From assembly GCF_001270065.2 (NCBI RefSeq), contig NZ_LFYT02000004.1, positions 1 through 64,000 of the forward strand: a stretch of DNA of 64,000 nucleotides, written 5' to 3'. The translations under genes were made by a program, and so were the position numbers. This document shows, in pieces, positions 53,745 to 63,155 of this stretch. The stretch comes from Limnohabitans planktonicus II-D5. Its GTDB lineage: Bacteria > Pseudomonadota > Gammaproteobacteria > Burkholderiales > Burkholderiaceae_C. The first letter of the stretch is position 1. Each line of letters starts with the position of its first letter. Under the pieces are notes generated by a model that made no database searches, was not told the origin of the DNA, and saw only the letters and a list, made by a program, of their open reading frames with translations.

Positions 53745-54265
53745 GCCGGGCTCCGCGCCACCGGGCCGCGCCTGCGGTTGGCGTGCGGCCAGTTGGGACT
53801 GAGCTCGACCACCAAGCTTTGGGCGCGTGCCTGCAAACGCGCCAGCACACTGTCAAACTGCACCACTTCGTCGGCCTGCAAGGCACTCAACACCTGGCTA
53901 TTGATGGCCTGGATGCGCGGCATCAAATCGTCGTACAACTGCCGCCCAGCAGGCGTCAACTCCACCCGCGCACCGCGCCGGTCACCCGGCGTCACTGTGC
54001 GCAGCACGAGTTGTTTTTTACCCAAAGCCGTCAAGGTGCGAGACGTGCGGGCGCGGTCACGGTGCATGCGCTCGGCCAGCACCGAGGGGGGCAAGGCGCC
54101 GTTTTCGTACAAATGCGCCACCATCGCCCACTCACGCCGCGTGATACCGTAACCCCCTTCGCACAGCCGCACCACCAGGGCCCCGGCGGTGCTGGACAAG
54201 CGGCCCAAGCGGTAGAGCAGGAGGTCTTCAATGGAGGACAAGCGTTGGGATGGAGACAGCGGCAT
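53741..54265 (-). CDS. MarR-family transcriptional regulator
   Basis: Winged-helix regulator of 174 residues: YGITRREWAMVAHLYENG, LPPSVLAERMHRDRARTSRT, LTALGKKQLVLRT and GDRRGARVELTPAGRQL are the MarR core (about 38-115). Ligands in this family are often aromatic or phenolic compounds. It is divergent from a Bug receptor gene, with a 15-bp palindrome between them, so it probably represses that gene and possibly the sulfatase run beyond. Confidence 0.92.
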   Translation of the reverse strand: MPLSPSQRLSSIEDLLLYRLGRLSSTAGALVVRLCEGGYGITRREWAMVAHLYENGALPPSVLAERMHRDRARTSRTLTALGKKQLVLRTVTPGDRRGARVELTPAGRQLYDDLMPRIQAINSQVLSALQADEVVQFDSVLARLQARAQSLVVELSPNWPHANRRRGPVARSPA

Positions 54266-54286
54266 CAGGGTTTTCCGGGGGAATGA

Positions 54287-54301
54287 TTGATTAGATCAAT
54301 T
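54287..54301. promoter_or_regulatory. Palindrome ATTGAT-TAG-ATCAAT, candidate MarR operator
   Basis: A perfect 6-3-6 palindrome 22 bp before the MarR start and ~76 bp before the Bug gene start. Size and position fit MarR-type operators. Confidence 0.6.
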
Positions 54302-54377
54302 GTCATGGCAAGGGCTACATTTTCGTCACATTGGACGCGGGTTCCCAGGCTTTAGCCACACTCACCAAGAGACTTTC

Positions 54378-55352
54378 ATGAACATCATCAGACATCTGAC
54401 CCGCCGAGCCTTGGGCTTGGCCGCGCTGTCAATGGCCTTGCTCTCGCCGGGCTTGCAGGCCCAAGACAAGCCGCCACTCAAAATTCTGGTGGGTTTTCCG
54501 CCAGGCGGATCGGCTGACGTGCTCGCCCGCATGGTGGCAGACGCGCTGCGAGACGATTTTGGCACCATCGTGGTGGACAACAAACCCGGCGCTGGCGGTC
54601 GCATCGCCCTGAACATGACCAAGGCCGCCAAACCCGATGGCCAGACCGTGATCATTTTGCCCAGCGGCCCGATGGTGCTGTTCCCGCACGTTTACAAAAA
54701 ACTCGACTACGACGCGGTGAAAGACTTCACGCCCATTTCGCAAATTGCCCGCTTTCAGTTTGGCGTGGTCTCCGGCCCTGCCAGCAACGTGAAGAATGTG
54801 GCCGAGATGGCGGCCAAAGCCAAAACCGACCCGACCTCTGCCAGCTACGGCACGCCCGGTGCGGGCACCTTGCCGCACTTCATGGGGGTCTTGCTGGAGC
54901 AATCGGCGAGCATCAAGCTCAACCACATCCCCTTCCAGGGCGGTGCACCCGCCAACAACGCCTTGCTGGGTGGCCACATTGGCTATAAATTTGACGTGGT
55001 GTCTGAAACCGCCGAACTGCACCGGGCGGGCAAAGTCCGCATCATCGCCGTGACCGGGGGCCAACGTGATCCGCAAGTGCCCGAGGTACCCACCCTCCAG
55101 GAATCGGGCATCAACATGGACGCCACAGCATGGTTTGCCATGTACGGCCCGGCAGGTCTGTCTGCCGAGGCGCTCAGTCGTCTGGAAAAAGCCATGATGA
55201 AGATGGCCCGCAACCCGGCCATGAAAGAAAAAATGGTCAAACTGGGCTATGAATCGATTGGCTCCAGCTCAGCCGAATTGGCTGCGGCGCAAAAAACCGA
55301 TCTGGACCGCTGGGAAAAACCCATCAAGGCCACGGGCGTGCAACTGGACTGA
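54378..55352 (+). CDS. Bug-family tripartite tricarboxylate receptor (first orphan)
   Basis: Periplasmic binding receptor of 324 residues from ATG 54378; AAGAGA lies upstream. The signal peptide is RALGLAALSMALLSPGLQAQ. Bug-family motifs: ILVGFPPGGSADVLARMVAD, VVDNKPGAGGRIALNM, YGTPGAGTLPHFMGVLLEQ and PFQGGAPANNALLGGHIGY. No TctA or TctB gene is near, common for the many orphan Bug proteins in this order, so it may share a permease or act as a sensor. Divergent from the MarR gene and followed by a second Bug gene 100 bp on. Confidence 0.92.
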   Translation: MNIIRHLTRRALGLAALSMALLSPGLQAQDKPPLKILVGFPPGGSADVLARMVADALRDDFGTIVVDNKPGAGGRIALNMTKAAKPDGQTVIILPSGPMVLFPHVYKKLDYDAVKDFTPISQIARFQFGVVSGPASNVKNVAEMAAKAKTDPTSASYGTPGAGTLPHFMGVLLEQSASIKLNHIPFQGGAPANNALLGGHIGYKFDVVSETAELHRAGKVRIIAVTGGQRDPQVPEVPTLQESGINMDATAWFAMYGPAGLSAEALSRLEKAMMKMARNPAMKEKMVKLGYESIGSSSAELAAAQKTDLDRWEKPIKATGVQLD

Positions 55353-55452
55353 ATCGCCTGCTTGCGTTGAACTTGACCCTGTGCAAGGGCAATGCGCCAT
55401 TGAACCCCTCTCACCTTTCCCCTTCAACCACTCACCTTTCACACAATTTGTC

Positions 55453-56427
55453 ATGAATATCTCGACACCCAGCCGTCGTACGGCCTTGTTTTTCGGACTG
55501 GCAGCCTGCGTTTTGGCCATGCCCACATGGGCCCAGAACTACCCCAATAAACCCATCAAATTCATCACCAACTTTCCTGCGGGTGGCCCGGCGGACTTTT
55601 TGGCGCGCACGGTGGGTGAGGCCATCACCACTCAGTACAAGCAGCCCGTGATCGTGGAAAACAAGCCCGGAGCGGGCGGCAACATCGGTGCCGACTTTGT
55701 GGCCAAAAGCCCAGCCGATGGCTACACCGTGTTGTTTGGCATCGACACCACCTTCACGGTGAACCCTTACATCTACAAAAGCATGGCCTTCAAGCCTGCC
55801 GACCTGCGGCCCATCATGGTCATGGTGTCGTCAGGCTTGCTGGTGGGGGCGCACCCTGGTACCGGCTTCAAGACCCTCAAAGACCTGATCGCCCAAGGCA
55901 AAGGCAAGGGCCTGAACTTCAGCAGCGCGGGCAGCGGCAGCCCCGGCCATCTGGCTGCAGAAATTTTCATGGATGCGGCCAATATCAAGATCCAGCACAT
56001 CCCCTACAAAGGCAACGCGCCCGCCGTCGCTGCTGTGCTGGCAGGCGAGGTGGATGCTGGCGTGCTCGCCACCCCCGGCATGCTGCCGCATGTCAAATCC
56101 GGCAAGGTCACCGCATTGGCCGTGACCAGCCGTCAGCGCTCACGTTCAGCCCCTGATATTCAGACCGTGGCCGAACTCGGCCTGAAGGACCTGGAGCTCG
56201 AAGTGCTCTACGTGGCCATGGTGCCAGCAGCCACCCCCGAGCCCGTGGTGCAGCTGCTGCAAAAAGCCTTCTCGGACGCCTTGAAGCGCCCAGACACCCA
56301 AACCCAGCTGGTCGGCATGGATTTGTTTTATGAAGGACTGGTCGGTCAGGACGCTTCCAAACGACTGGCCGATCAATCTCAACGTTACGACCGCGTGGTC
56401 AAATCCACGGGCATGAAGGTCGATTGA
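55453..56427 (+). CDS. Bug-family tripartite tricarboxylate receptor (second orphan)
   Basis: Periplasmic binding receptor, 324 residues from ATG 55453; the longer frame upstream overlaps the first Bug gene and is rejected. The signal peptide is RTALFFGLAACVLAMPTWAQ. Motifs: FITNFPAGGPADFLARTVGE, VIVENKPGAGGNIGADFV, SSAGSGSPGHLAAEIFM and IPYKGNAPAVAAVLAGEVDA. It differs substantially from the first Bug protein, so this is not a recent duplication. The sulfatase ATG follows 8 bp after the stop, suggesting one operon and a sulfated or sulfate-linked ligand. Confidence 0.92.
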   Translation: MNISTPSRRTALFFGLAACVLAMPTWAQNYPNKPIKFITNFPAGGPADFLARTVGEAITTQYKQPVIVENKPGAGGNIGADFVAKSPADGYTVLFGIDTTFTVNPYIYKSMAFKPADLRPIMVMVSSGLLVGAHPGTGFKTLKDLIAQGKGKGLNFSSAGSGSPGHLAAEIFMDAANIKIQHIPYKGNAPAVAAVLAGEVDAGVLATPGMLPHVKSGKVTALAVTSRQRSRSAPDIQTVAELGLKDLELEVLYVAMVPAATPEPVVQLLQKAFSDALKRPDTQTQLVGMDLFYEGLVGQDASKRLADQSQRYDRVVKSTGMKVD

Positions 56428-56435
56428 TTGCCACC

Positions 56436-57776
56436 ATGAACACCCCCACACGACAACGCCCCAACATCATCTTCATCGTCGCCGACGACCTCGGCTTCGC
56501 AGATCTGGGCTGCTACGGCGGTCGAGATGCGAAGTTCGGCAAAGTCTCGCCCGTGCTCGACCAGTTGGCTGCGGGGGGGCTCAAGTTCACGCAGGGTTAT
56601 GCCAACTCACCCGTGTGCTCACCCACGCGCTTTGCGCTCATGACGGCGCGCTACCAATACCGCCTGCGCGGCGGTGCTGACGAGCCCATCAACAGCCGCA
56701 GCCGGGGCAGCGCCGTGCTGGGCTTGCCGCCCGAACACCCCACGCTGCCGTCCTTGCTCAAGGCCAGCGGCTACCGCACGGCGCTGATTGGCAAATGGCA
56801 CTTGGGCTACCCGCCGCACTTCAGCCCGCTCAAGTCGGGCTATGAAGAATTTTTCGGCCCCATGTCGGGCGGGGTGGACTACTTCACGCATTGCGCCTCC
56901 AACGGTGCGCATGACCTGTTCACCGGTGAAGACGAAACGCCTGAAGACGGCTACCTGACCGACATGATTTCCAAGCGGGCGGTGGACTTTGTGGAGCGCA
57001 TGGCCCCGGGCGCTGCGCAAGGCACCCCCTTCTTTTTGAGCCTGCACTACACCGCGCCGCACTGGCCTTGGGAAACGCGAGAAGACCATGCGCTGGCGGC
57101 AGAAGTGAAAGACAACATCTTTCACCTGCACGGTGGCAACATCCACACCTACCACCGCATGATCCACCACATGGACGAAGGCATTGGTTGGGTGGTCGAC
57201 GCGCTCAAAAAATCCGGCCAGCTCGACAACACCCTGATCGTCTTCACCAGCGACAACGGCGGCGAGCGATTCAGCGACAACTGGCCCCTGGTGGGCGGCA
57301 AGATGGACCTGACCGAAGGCGGCATCCGCGTGCCCTGGATTGCGCACTGGCCAGCGGTCATCGCGCCCGGCGGCACCTCCACCCAGCACTGCATGACCAT
57401 GGACTGGTCGGCCACTCTGGTCGAGCTGGCGGGTGCCAAGGCCCATGACGACTTGCCGTTCGACGGCGTGTCCCTGCTGCCCGTGCTGCGAGATGCACAG
57501 CACCAGTTTGAGCGCCCCCTGTACTGGCGCATGAACCACCGCGGCCAACGCGCCATGCGGATCGGCGACTACAAGTACCTGCGGGTGGACGGCCACGACT
57601 ACCTGTTCAACATCCCGGCCGACGAACGCGAACGCGCCAACCTGGGCGGACACCAACCCGAGCGCCTGCAAACCATGCGCGCTGCGTGGGAAGCCTGGGA
57701 TGCGACCGTGCCCGCCATTCCCGAAGACGCCACGGTGAGCCTGGGCTACTCTGTCAAGGACATGCCCCAGCGCTGA
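56436..57776 (+). CDS. Sulfatase (formylglycine-dependent)
   Basis: Type I sulfatase of 446 residues releasing sulfate from sulfate esters. IIFIVADDLGFADLGCYGG has the metal-binding Asp pair (17-18). C61-S-P-T-R, in NSPVCSPTRFALMTARYQYR, is the sulfatase signature whose Cys is converted to formylglycine. GKWHLGYPP and VFTSDNGGERFSDNWPLVGG hold the other active-site residues. No signal peptide, so it appears cytoplasmic, requiring prior uptake of the substrate. It sits between a Bug receptor and a SulP transporter. A formylglycine-generating enzyme is not in the window. Confidence 0.93.
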   Translation: MNTPTRQRPNIIFIVADDLGFADLGCYGGRDAKFGKVSPVLDQLAAGGLKFTQGYANSPVCSPTRFALMTARYQYRLRGGADEPINSRSRGSAVLGLPPEHPTLPSLLKASGYRTALIGKWHLGYPPHFSPLKSGYEEFFGPMSGGVDYFTHCASNGAHDLFTGEDETPEDGYLTDMISKRAVDFVERMAPGAAQGTPFFLSLHYTAPHWPWETREDHALAAEVKDNIFHLHGGNIHTYHRMIHHMDEGIGWVVDALKKSGQLDNTLIVFTSDNGGERFSDNWPLVGGKMDLTEGGIRVPWIAHWPAVIAPGGTSTQHCMTMDWSATLVELAGAKAHDDLPFDGVSLLPVLRDAQHQFERPLYWRMNHRGQRAMRIGDYKYLRVDGHDYLFNIPADERERANLGGHQPERLQTMRAAWEAWDATVPAIPEDATVSLGYSVKDMPQR

Positions 57777-57799
57777 AGCCCCGGCGGCTAAGATCGGTC

Positions 57800-59482
57800 A
57801 TGTCTAAGATGCAACGGTATTTAACTTTTCGCCAGTGGCCCCGCCTGAGTGCATCGCTGGCCCGCAACGAAGTGCAGGCGGGTCTGACGGTGGCCTTGGT
57901 CATGGTGCCGCAGGCTGTGGCTTATGCGGGCCTGGCCGGCATGCCCCTGGTCACCGGCCTATACACCTGCTTGATCCCCGCGCTGTTGGCCGTGCTGTTT
58001 GGCAGTGCTAACCGCCTGTCGGTCGGGCCTGCCGCATTGACCTGTGTGTTGATCGGCGCATCGCTGACCGGCATGGCCGAACCCGGTTCTGCCGAATGGG
58101 TCGCTCTTGCGGTGTGGTTGTCGCTGCTGTCGGGGGCCATTCAGCTGCTGCTGGGCTTGGGTCACTACGGCTGGCTCATCAACCTGGTCAGCGCCCCGGT
58201 CATGATGGGGTTCACCCAGGCCGCATCCTTGTTGATCATGGCTTCGCAAGTACCCGGTTTGCTGGGCATCCAGGCCTGGAGCTGGGATGTGTACAGCTGG
58301 CCTGCATGGTTGACCGGATGGCCTGCACTGTTTGGCTTGACCAGTCTGGTGCTGCTCTTGTTGTTGCGCAGGTACAAGCCCCGCTGGCCCGGCATCATGC
58401 TGGTGATGGGCGCAGCCTCTGCCGTGGGCTACGCCACCGATTACCAAGCCCATGGTGCCGTGGTCGGGCAGTTGCCCTCAGGCCTGCCCGATTTTTATTG
58501 GCCACATTGGCCGGGCCTGGAGGTGATCAACCAGTTGTGGGTGCCCGCCATGGTGATTGCGCTGGTGAGCTTTTTGGAAACAGCGTCCAGCGCCCGCATC
58601 GAATGCCAGCGCGACGGCAAGCGCTGGGACGACAGCACCGAACTCTTCAGCCAGGGCTTGGCCAAACTGGCCTCAGCCTTCTCAGGCAGCTTCCCGACCA
58701 GCACTTCGTTTTCTCGCTCTGCGCTCATGCTGTATGCAGGCGCCCGCTCAGGCTGGGCGGTGGTCGCCTCGGTCGCTTTTGTGTTGCTGGCCTTGCTGAT
58801 CCTCATGCCTGCACTGGCCTACGTGCCGCGCTCGGTCATGGCGGCGGCCGTCATCGTGGCCGTGCTCAACCTTTTTCAGCCCAGGCAGTTTTTGAAAATT
58901 TGGCGCATTGACCGGATCGAAACCCTCACCGCTGGCGTGACCTTTGCCATCACGCTGGCCACCGCCCCGCGCATTTATTGGGGTGTGATGACCGGTGTTT
59001 TGCTGGGGCTGAGTCACTTTCTGCACACCCGGCTGCACCCTCGCATCATTGAGGTGGGCTTGCACCCCGATGGCAGCTTGCGTGACCGCCATTTGTGGAA
59101 ATTGCCTCCATTGGCGCCCCATCTGTATGCCCTGCGCATGGACGCTGAGCTCGACTTTGCGGCCTCCAGCGACTTTGAGCGCGCCATTGCCGCTCAACTG
59201 GCGAGCCAACCGGACACGCGCCATGTCTGCTTGTTTGCGCAACCCATCAACCGCATCGACGCCACGGGCGTGGAAACTTTCGGGCAAATCCATCGCCAAT
59301 TGAGCAACCGGGGCATCACTTTGCACATCAGCGGCATCAAATTGCCGGTGGAAACCACCTTGCGCCGTGCGGGCGAATTGAGTGAGGGACCCTGGCTCAA
59401 GATGTACCGCACCGATGCGGAGGCCCTGCAAGCGCTCCAAGCGATTCAACCCATCCCCCCGGATACTGGGGTCGCCACCTGA
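57800..59482 (+). CDS. SulP-family anion transporter with STAS domain
   Basis: Membrane transporter of the SulP family (sulfate, bicarbonate or related anions), 560 residues from ATG 57800. The N-terminal signature is VALVMVPQAVAYAGLAGMPL, followed by ~12 membrane helices (LSVGPAALTCVLIGASL, FSGSFPTSTSFSRSAL) and a C-terminal STAS domain (about 455-545) with CLFAQPINRIDATGVETFGQ. 23 bp after the sulfatase: import of sulfate or export of the released sulfate are both possible. The longer upstream frame is rejected because it lies over the sulfatase end. Confidence 0.93.
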   Translation: MSKMQRYLTFRQWPRLSASLARNEVQAGLTVALVMVPQAVAYAGLAGMPLVTGLYTCLIPALLAVLFGSANRLSVGPAALTCVLIGASLTGMAEPGSAEWVALAVWLSLLSGAIQLLLGLGHYGWLINLVSAPVMMGFTQAASLLIMASQVPGLLGIQAWSWDVYSWPAWLTGWPALFGLTSLVLLLLLRRYKPRWPGIMLVMGAASAVGYATDYQAHGAVVGQLPSGLPDFYWPHWPGLEVINQLWVPAMVIALVSFLETASSARIECQRDGKRWDDSTELFSQGLAKLASAFSGSFPTSTSFSRSALMLYAGARSGWAVVASVAFVLLALLILMPALAYVPRSVMAAAVIVAVLNLFQPRQFLKIWRIDRIETLTAGVTFAITLATAPRIYWGVMTGVLLGLSHFLHTRLHPRIIEVGLHPDGSLRDRHLWKLPPLAPHLYALRMDAELDFAASSDFERAIAAQLASQPDTRHVCLFAQPINRIDATGVETFGQIHRQLSNRGITLHISGIKLPVETTLRRAGELSEGPWLKMYRTDAEALQALQAIQPIPPDTGVAT

Positions 59483-59519
59483 GTTCAGCCCCCTCAAGCG
59501 CCGCAGGTCCAAGCCATGC

Positions 59520-60476
59520 TCAGGCCAGACCCTTTTCAAACTCGCTCAGTCGCTTGTAGATGGAACGCAACTCGGTGATGTCGGTCCAGCGCTCAATCAG
59601 GTAAGAAAACGCATCGTTGACCTTGCCAAACGCATTGCTCACCTGCTGGATCACGCCCAGTGTGATCAAGCCCGTGAACAGCGATGGCCCCATCAGCAGA
59701 TACGGAAAAATGATCATCGTCTGGCTGTAGAAATTGCTCCAGAGGTTGAAGTAGGCATAGTGGTTGAACAGCCGGAAATTGTTCAGCCGCACTCCGGTAA
59801 ACAGGCTCAGGGCCTGCGACAAATCCATGCGGCTGCGGTCGTCCTCGGCATACACCAGCGTCTTGCGCAAGGCCGCCTCGGTCTTTTGGTTGTTGTATTC
59901 CAGACCCGGCAGACGAATGCCTACAAACCACGCCAAGACCGTGCCCCCCAAGGCGGTGGTCAGGGCCACCCAGAACAGCGAGCCTTCAAACTGCAGCCAC
60001 ACTATCGCCATGCCCTTGGACAATCCCCACAAAATGGGAATGAAGGAGACCAAGGTCAAGACCGCCCGCACCAGACCCAGCCCCAGGTTTTCGGTCTGGC
60101 GGGCAAAACGCATGCAGTCCTCCTGAATGCGCTGAGAAGCCCCCTCAACGGTGTAGAACGTGCGCTGCCAGCGTGGCAAATACAGCTCGGTCATGGCCTG
60201 GCGCCAGCGAAAGGCGTAGTGCGAGGCCAGATAGGTCTCCAGACTGCGCAGCAACATGTAGGGAAAAGCGATCCAGGCAAACTGCTCCATGAACCCCCAG
60301 AACTTGTCCAGCCCACCCGCTTGTTCAGGCTTTTGCAGCAAGTCATAAAACTCGCCATACCAAGCGTTCAGACGCACCGTTTGCTGCACCGTGATGAACA
60401 CCATGGCGATCAAAACGAACAAACCTCCCCAGGCCCACAAGGCCCAGCGTCGAGAGAGGAAGAAACTGCGGAACAT
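59520..60476 (-). CDS. SbmA/BacA-like peptide transporter protein
   Basis: Inner-membrane protein of the SbmA/BacA family, 318 residues; AGGAG lies 5 bases before ATG 60476. It has the family's membrane-domain sequences FRWRQAMTELYLPRWQRTFY, EGASQRIQEDCMRFAR, VSFIPILWGLS, YNNQKTEAALRKTLVYAEDD and VNDAFSYLIERWTDI. It has no ATPase domain, as in SbmA, which is driven by proton motive force and imports peptides or modified peptides. It is shorter than E. coli SbmA (406). The gene is alone and convergent to SulP. Confidence 0.92.
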   Translation of the reverse strand: MFRSFFLSRRWALWAWGGLFVLIAMVFITVQQTVRLNAWYGEFYDLLQKPEQAGGLDKFWGFMEQFAWIAFPYMLLRSLETYLASHYAFRWRQAMTELYLPRWQRTFYTVEGASQRIQEDCMRFARQTENLGLGLVRAVLTLVSFIPILWGLSKGMAIVWLQFEGSLFWVALTTALGGTVLAWFVGIRLPGLEYNNQKTEAALRKTLVYAEDDRSRMDLSQALSLFTGVRLNNFRLFNHYAYFNLWSNFYSQTMIIFPYLLMGPSLFTGLITLGVIQQVSNAFGKVNDAFSYLIERWTDITELRSIYKRLSEFEKGLA

Positions 60477-60806
60477 ACAGACTCCTTGAAATGCGCACCC
60501 ACGCTGCGACCCGCTTGAATGCCCAGTGGCCATGCACCCATGAGGCCACACCGCCGTCTCTGAGCATACCCGACCACCCATTGAACATTCGAATGGCAGA
60601 TCCGCACGCTCAGAGTGCAAACTTGAAGCCATTGAATGCCGGGGTGACCGCACAAGCTGCATGCCATACCTTGCTTCGGCATGACAAGACACACTTCACC
60701 CATGATGCATGCCAAGCTGTCGGTGGCAATCCTGGGTCAATCACCCGACTTGCTTTCGTCGCTACACTCCCCACCTCTTGTTGTTGATCTTTTTGCGGAG
60801 CATTTC
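60477..60806. other. Intergenic region between sbmA-like and cobW genes
   Basis: Divergent gap of 330 bp. No open frame, hairpin or repeat stands out. It must carry both promoters. TTGTTGTTGATC and GGAG lie close to the cobW start. Confidence 0.5.
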
Positions 60807-61886
60807 ATGGCCCTGATTCCTGCGACCATCCTCACCGGCTTTCTTGGCTCGGGCAAGACCACGCTGCTCAAGCGCGTGCTGACTGAGGCTCATGGCCAAA
60901 AAATCGCCGTGATCGAGAACGAATTTGGCGAGGAAAACATCGACAACGACATCCTGGTGTCCGATACCGAAGAGCAGATCATTCAGATGAGCAATGGCTG
61001 CATCTGCTGCACCATCCGCGAAGACCTGCGCGCCACGCTGCAACTGCTGGCCGCCAAGCGGCGCAAAGGTTTGCTCAGCTTTGAACGCATCGTGATCGAG
61101 ACCACAGGATTGGCCGACCCCGGTCCAGTGGCGCAGACCTTTTTCATGGACGACGAGATTGCCGAAACCTTTTTGCTCGACTCCATCCTGACGCTGGTGG
61201 ATGCCAAACATGCTGCCCAGCAACTCAATGACCGTCAGGAAGCGCGCCGCCAGGTGGGTTTTGCCGACCAGATCTTCATCAGCAAGGCTGATCTGGTGTC
61301 GCCCCAAGATCTGGACGCCTTGCAGCACCGCCTCAAGCACATGAACCCGCGTGCACCGCAAAAGGTGGTGCACTTTGGTGAAGTGGCACTGAGTGAGGTG
61401 TTTGACCTCAAGGGTTTTAACCTGAACGCCAAGCTGGACATCGACCCGGACTTTCTGCGTGATGACGACCACGACCACGCGCACGGGGAACATGGCGATC
61501 ACCATGACCATGAACACGGCGAGCACTGCGACCACCCTTCGCATGCCCACGAAAACAGCCATGGCCATGGACACCACCATCACCACGATGATGATGTCAA
61601 GAGTTTTGTGTTCAGGTCCGAGCGCGCGTTTGACCCGGCCAAGCTGGAAGACTTTCTGGGTGCCATCGTCAACATCTATGGTCCGCGCATGCTGCGCTAC
61701 AAAGGCGTGCTGAACATGCGCGGTACTGAGCGCAAAGTCATTTTTCAGGGCGTGCACCAACTCATGGGCAGTGATTTGGGCCCGATGTGGGCCGATGGTG
61801 AGACCAAAATGAGCAAAATGGTCTTCATTGGCATCGATTTGCCCAAGGACATCTTGTTGCAGGGGCTGGAGCAATGCTTGGTCTGA
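60807..61886 (+). CDS. CobW/ZNG1-family GTP-dependent metallochaperone
   Basis: COG0523 GTPase of 359 residues that inserts metal, usually zinc, into client proteins. Walker A is GFLGSGKTT (11-19). The metal motif is C65-I-C67-C68 in SNGCICCTIRED. ETTGLADPGPVAQT and SKADL are G-domain segments. A His/Asp-rich insert (about 218-268, many HDH and HGH groups) can hold further metal. The C-terminal domain has RYKGVLNMRGTERKVIFQGV. GCGGAG precedes the ATG. It is directly upstream of dksA, as in many betaproteobacteria. Confidence 0.94.
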   Translation: MALIPATILTGFLGSGKTTLLKRVLTEAHGQKIAVIENEFGEENIDNDILVSDTEEQIIQMSNGCICCTIREDLRATLQLLAAKRRKGLLSFERIVIETTGLADPGPVAQTFFMDDEIAETFLLDSILTLVDAKHAAQQLNDRQEARRQVGFADQIFISKADLVSPQDLDALQHRLKHMNPRAPQKVVHFGEVALSEVFDLKGFNLNAKLDIDPDFLRDDDHDHAHGEHGDHHDHEHGEHCDHPSHAHENSHGHGHHHHHDDDVKSFVFRSERAFDPAKLEDFLGAIVNIYGPRMLRYKGVLNMRGTERKVIFQGVHQLMGSDLGPMWADGETKMSKMVFIGIDLPKDILLQGLEQCLV

Positions 61887-62135
61887 ATGCAGGGCTGCCA
61901 GGCGAAACGGCCTTCTTTTTTCTGCCAGACACGTCTTTAATCAGGGACAAGGCGTTTTTTGATGGATCTAGTCGCTACAATCGCCCGCCTGAAAGCCTCC
62001 CCTTTGAGGGCGGCTTGAGAACCCCAAAAGGTCTATAACACGGGTTTGAAATGAACATGAACAGGTGTTTTGTGTGTTTGCTGTGTTTGCGCATCGCCCA
62101 GTCACCTGCCCTTTCACACGGCTAGGAGACAAGAC

Positions 62136-63155
62136 GTGAAGACCTCGAACAAAGCGGCAAGCAAGACGGCAAGCCCCCAGGCTAAAGCCGCTCAGCCGAA
62201 AAAAACGGCAGCTTCTGTCAAGGCAGCCCCCGCCTCGGGCAAGGCGGCTGCAAAAACCACCAAAGCCGCACCCGCGTCCCCGGTGGTGACCCAAGCCGCG
62301 CCAGCGAAAAAGACGGCCAAAGCCGTTGCGGAGACCAAAGCCAAAACCCAAGCTGCAAAGCCGACGGCCACCAAAGCCTCTGCTGCAGTCTCTCAACCCA
62401 GTTCTGCTGCCCCCTCCAAGGCAGCTTCTGCGGCGTCTGTGAAAAAGTCAGCGCCTGTCTCTCAAGCGAAATCTATGACCGTTAAAAAAGCGGAGCCTGT
62501 CATGGCTCCTGTTGCTCAAGCCCCTGCCCCTGTTGCTGTGCCTGCTGGCCCAGATCAATTGGTGCGTGCCACCCGCCCCTCGGCGCGGCTGGCGCAAATC
62601 ACCGTTCCTTCTTTGCCGCCAGCGGTGGCGTCTACTGCTGCCAAGGCGAGTTTCTTGCCCAGTGCGCCAGCGCCGACCGTGATGTCCTTCGTGCCGGTCA
62701 AGAAAGATCTCAAGCTGGCCAACAACTGGAAAACCAAGAGCCTGCAAGAGCTGACGGACGCCGAAATTCTGGCCATGCCCGACAGCGAGTACATGAACGA
62801 TGTTCAGATGGCGTTTTTCAAGCGCAAGCTGGTCAAGCTCAAGCAAGACATCCTCAACAGTGCTGGTGAAACCACCGAGCATTTGCGTGAAGACACCGTG
62901 GTGGTGCCCGATCCAGCAGATCGCGCCACGATCGAAGAAGAGCATGCGCTGGAATTGCGCACCCGCGACCGTGAGCGCAAGTTGCTCAAGAAAATCGAAC
63001 AATCCATCATGTTGATCGATGCCGGTGACTACGGCTATTGTGATGAAACCGGCGAACCCATTGGCGTGGGCCGCTTGCTAGCGCGTCCCACAGCCACTCT
63101 GTCCCTCGAAGCGCAACAGCGCCGCGAGCTCAAACAGAAGATGTTTGGCGACTGA
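62136..63155 (+). CDS. dksA: RNA polymerase-binding transcription factor DksA with Lys/Ala-rich N-terminal extension
   Basis: Stringent-response factor that acts with ppGpp on RNA polymerase. The start is GTG 62136 with AGGAGA 6 bases upstream; an upstream TTG frame is rejected. Total 339 residues. Residues ~188-339 are the DksA core: coiled-coil with tip DPADRA, then the globular part GDYGYCDETGEPIGVGRLLA. Of the four zinc cysteines of E. coli DksA only the first remains (the second is Thr, the last two Ser/Ala), so it should not need zinc. Residues 1-187 are low-complexity Lys/Ala/Pro/Ser, like histone H1 tails, and are absent from E. coli DksA (151 residues). Confidence 0.93.
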   Translation: MKTSNKAASKTASPQAKAAQPKKTAASVKAAPASGKAAAKTTKAAPASPVVTQAAPAKKTAKAVAETKAKTQAAKPTATKASAAVSQPSSAAPSKAASAASVKKSAPVSQAKSMTVKKAEPVMAPVAQAPAPVAVPAGPDQLVRATRPSARLAQITVPSLPPAVASTAAKASFLPSAPAPTVMSFVPVKKDLKLANNWKTKSLQELTDAEILAMPDSEYMNDVQMAFFKRKLVKLKQDILNSAGETTEHLREDTVVVPDPADRATIEEEHALELRTRDRERKLLKKIEQSIMLIDAGDYGYCDETGEPIGVGRLLARPTATLSLEAQQRRELKQKMFGD

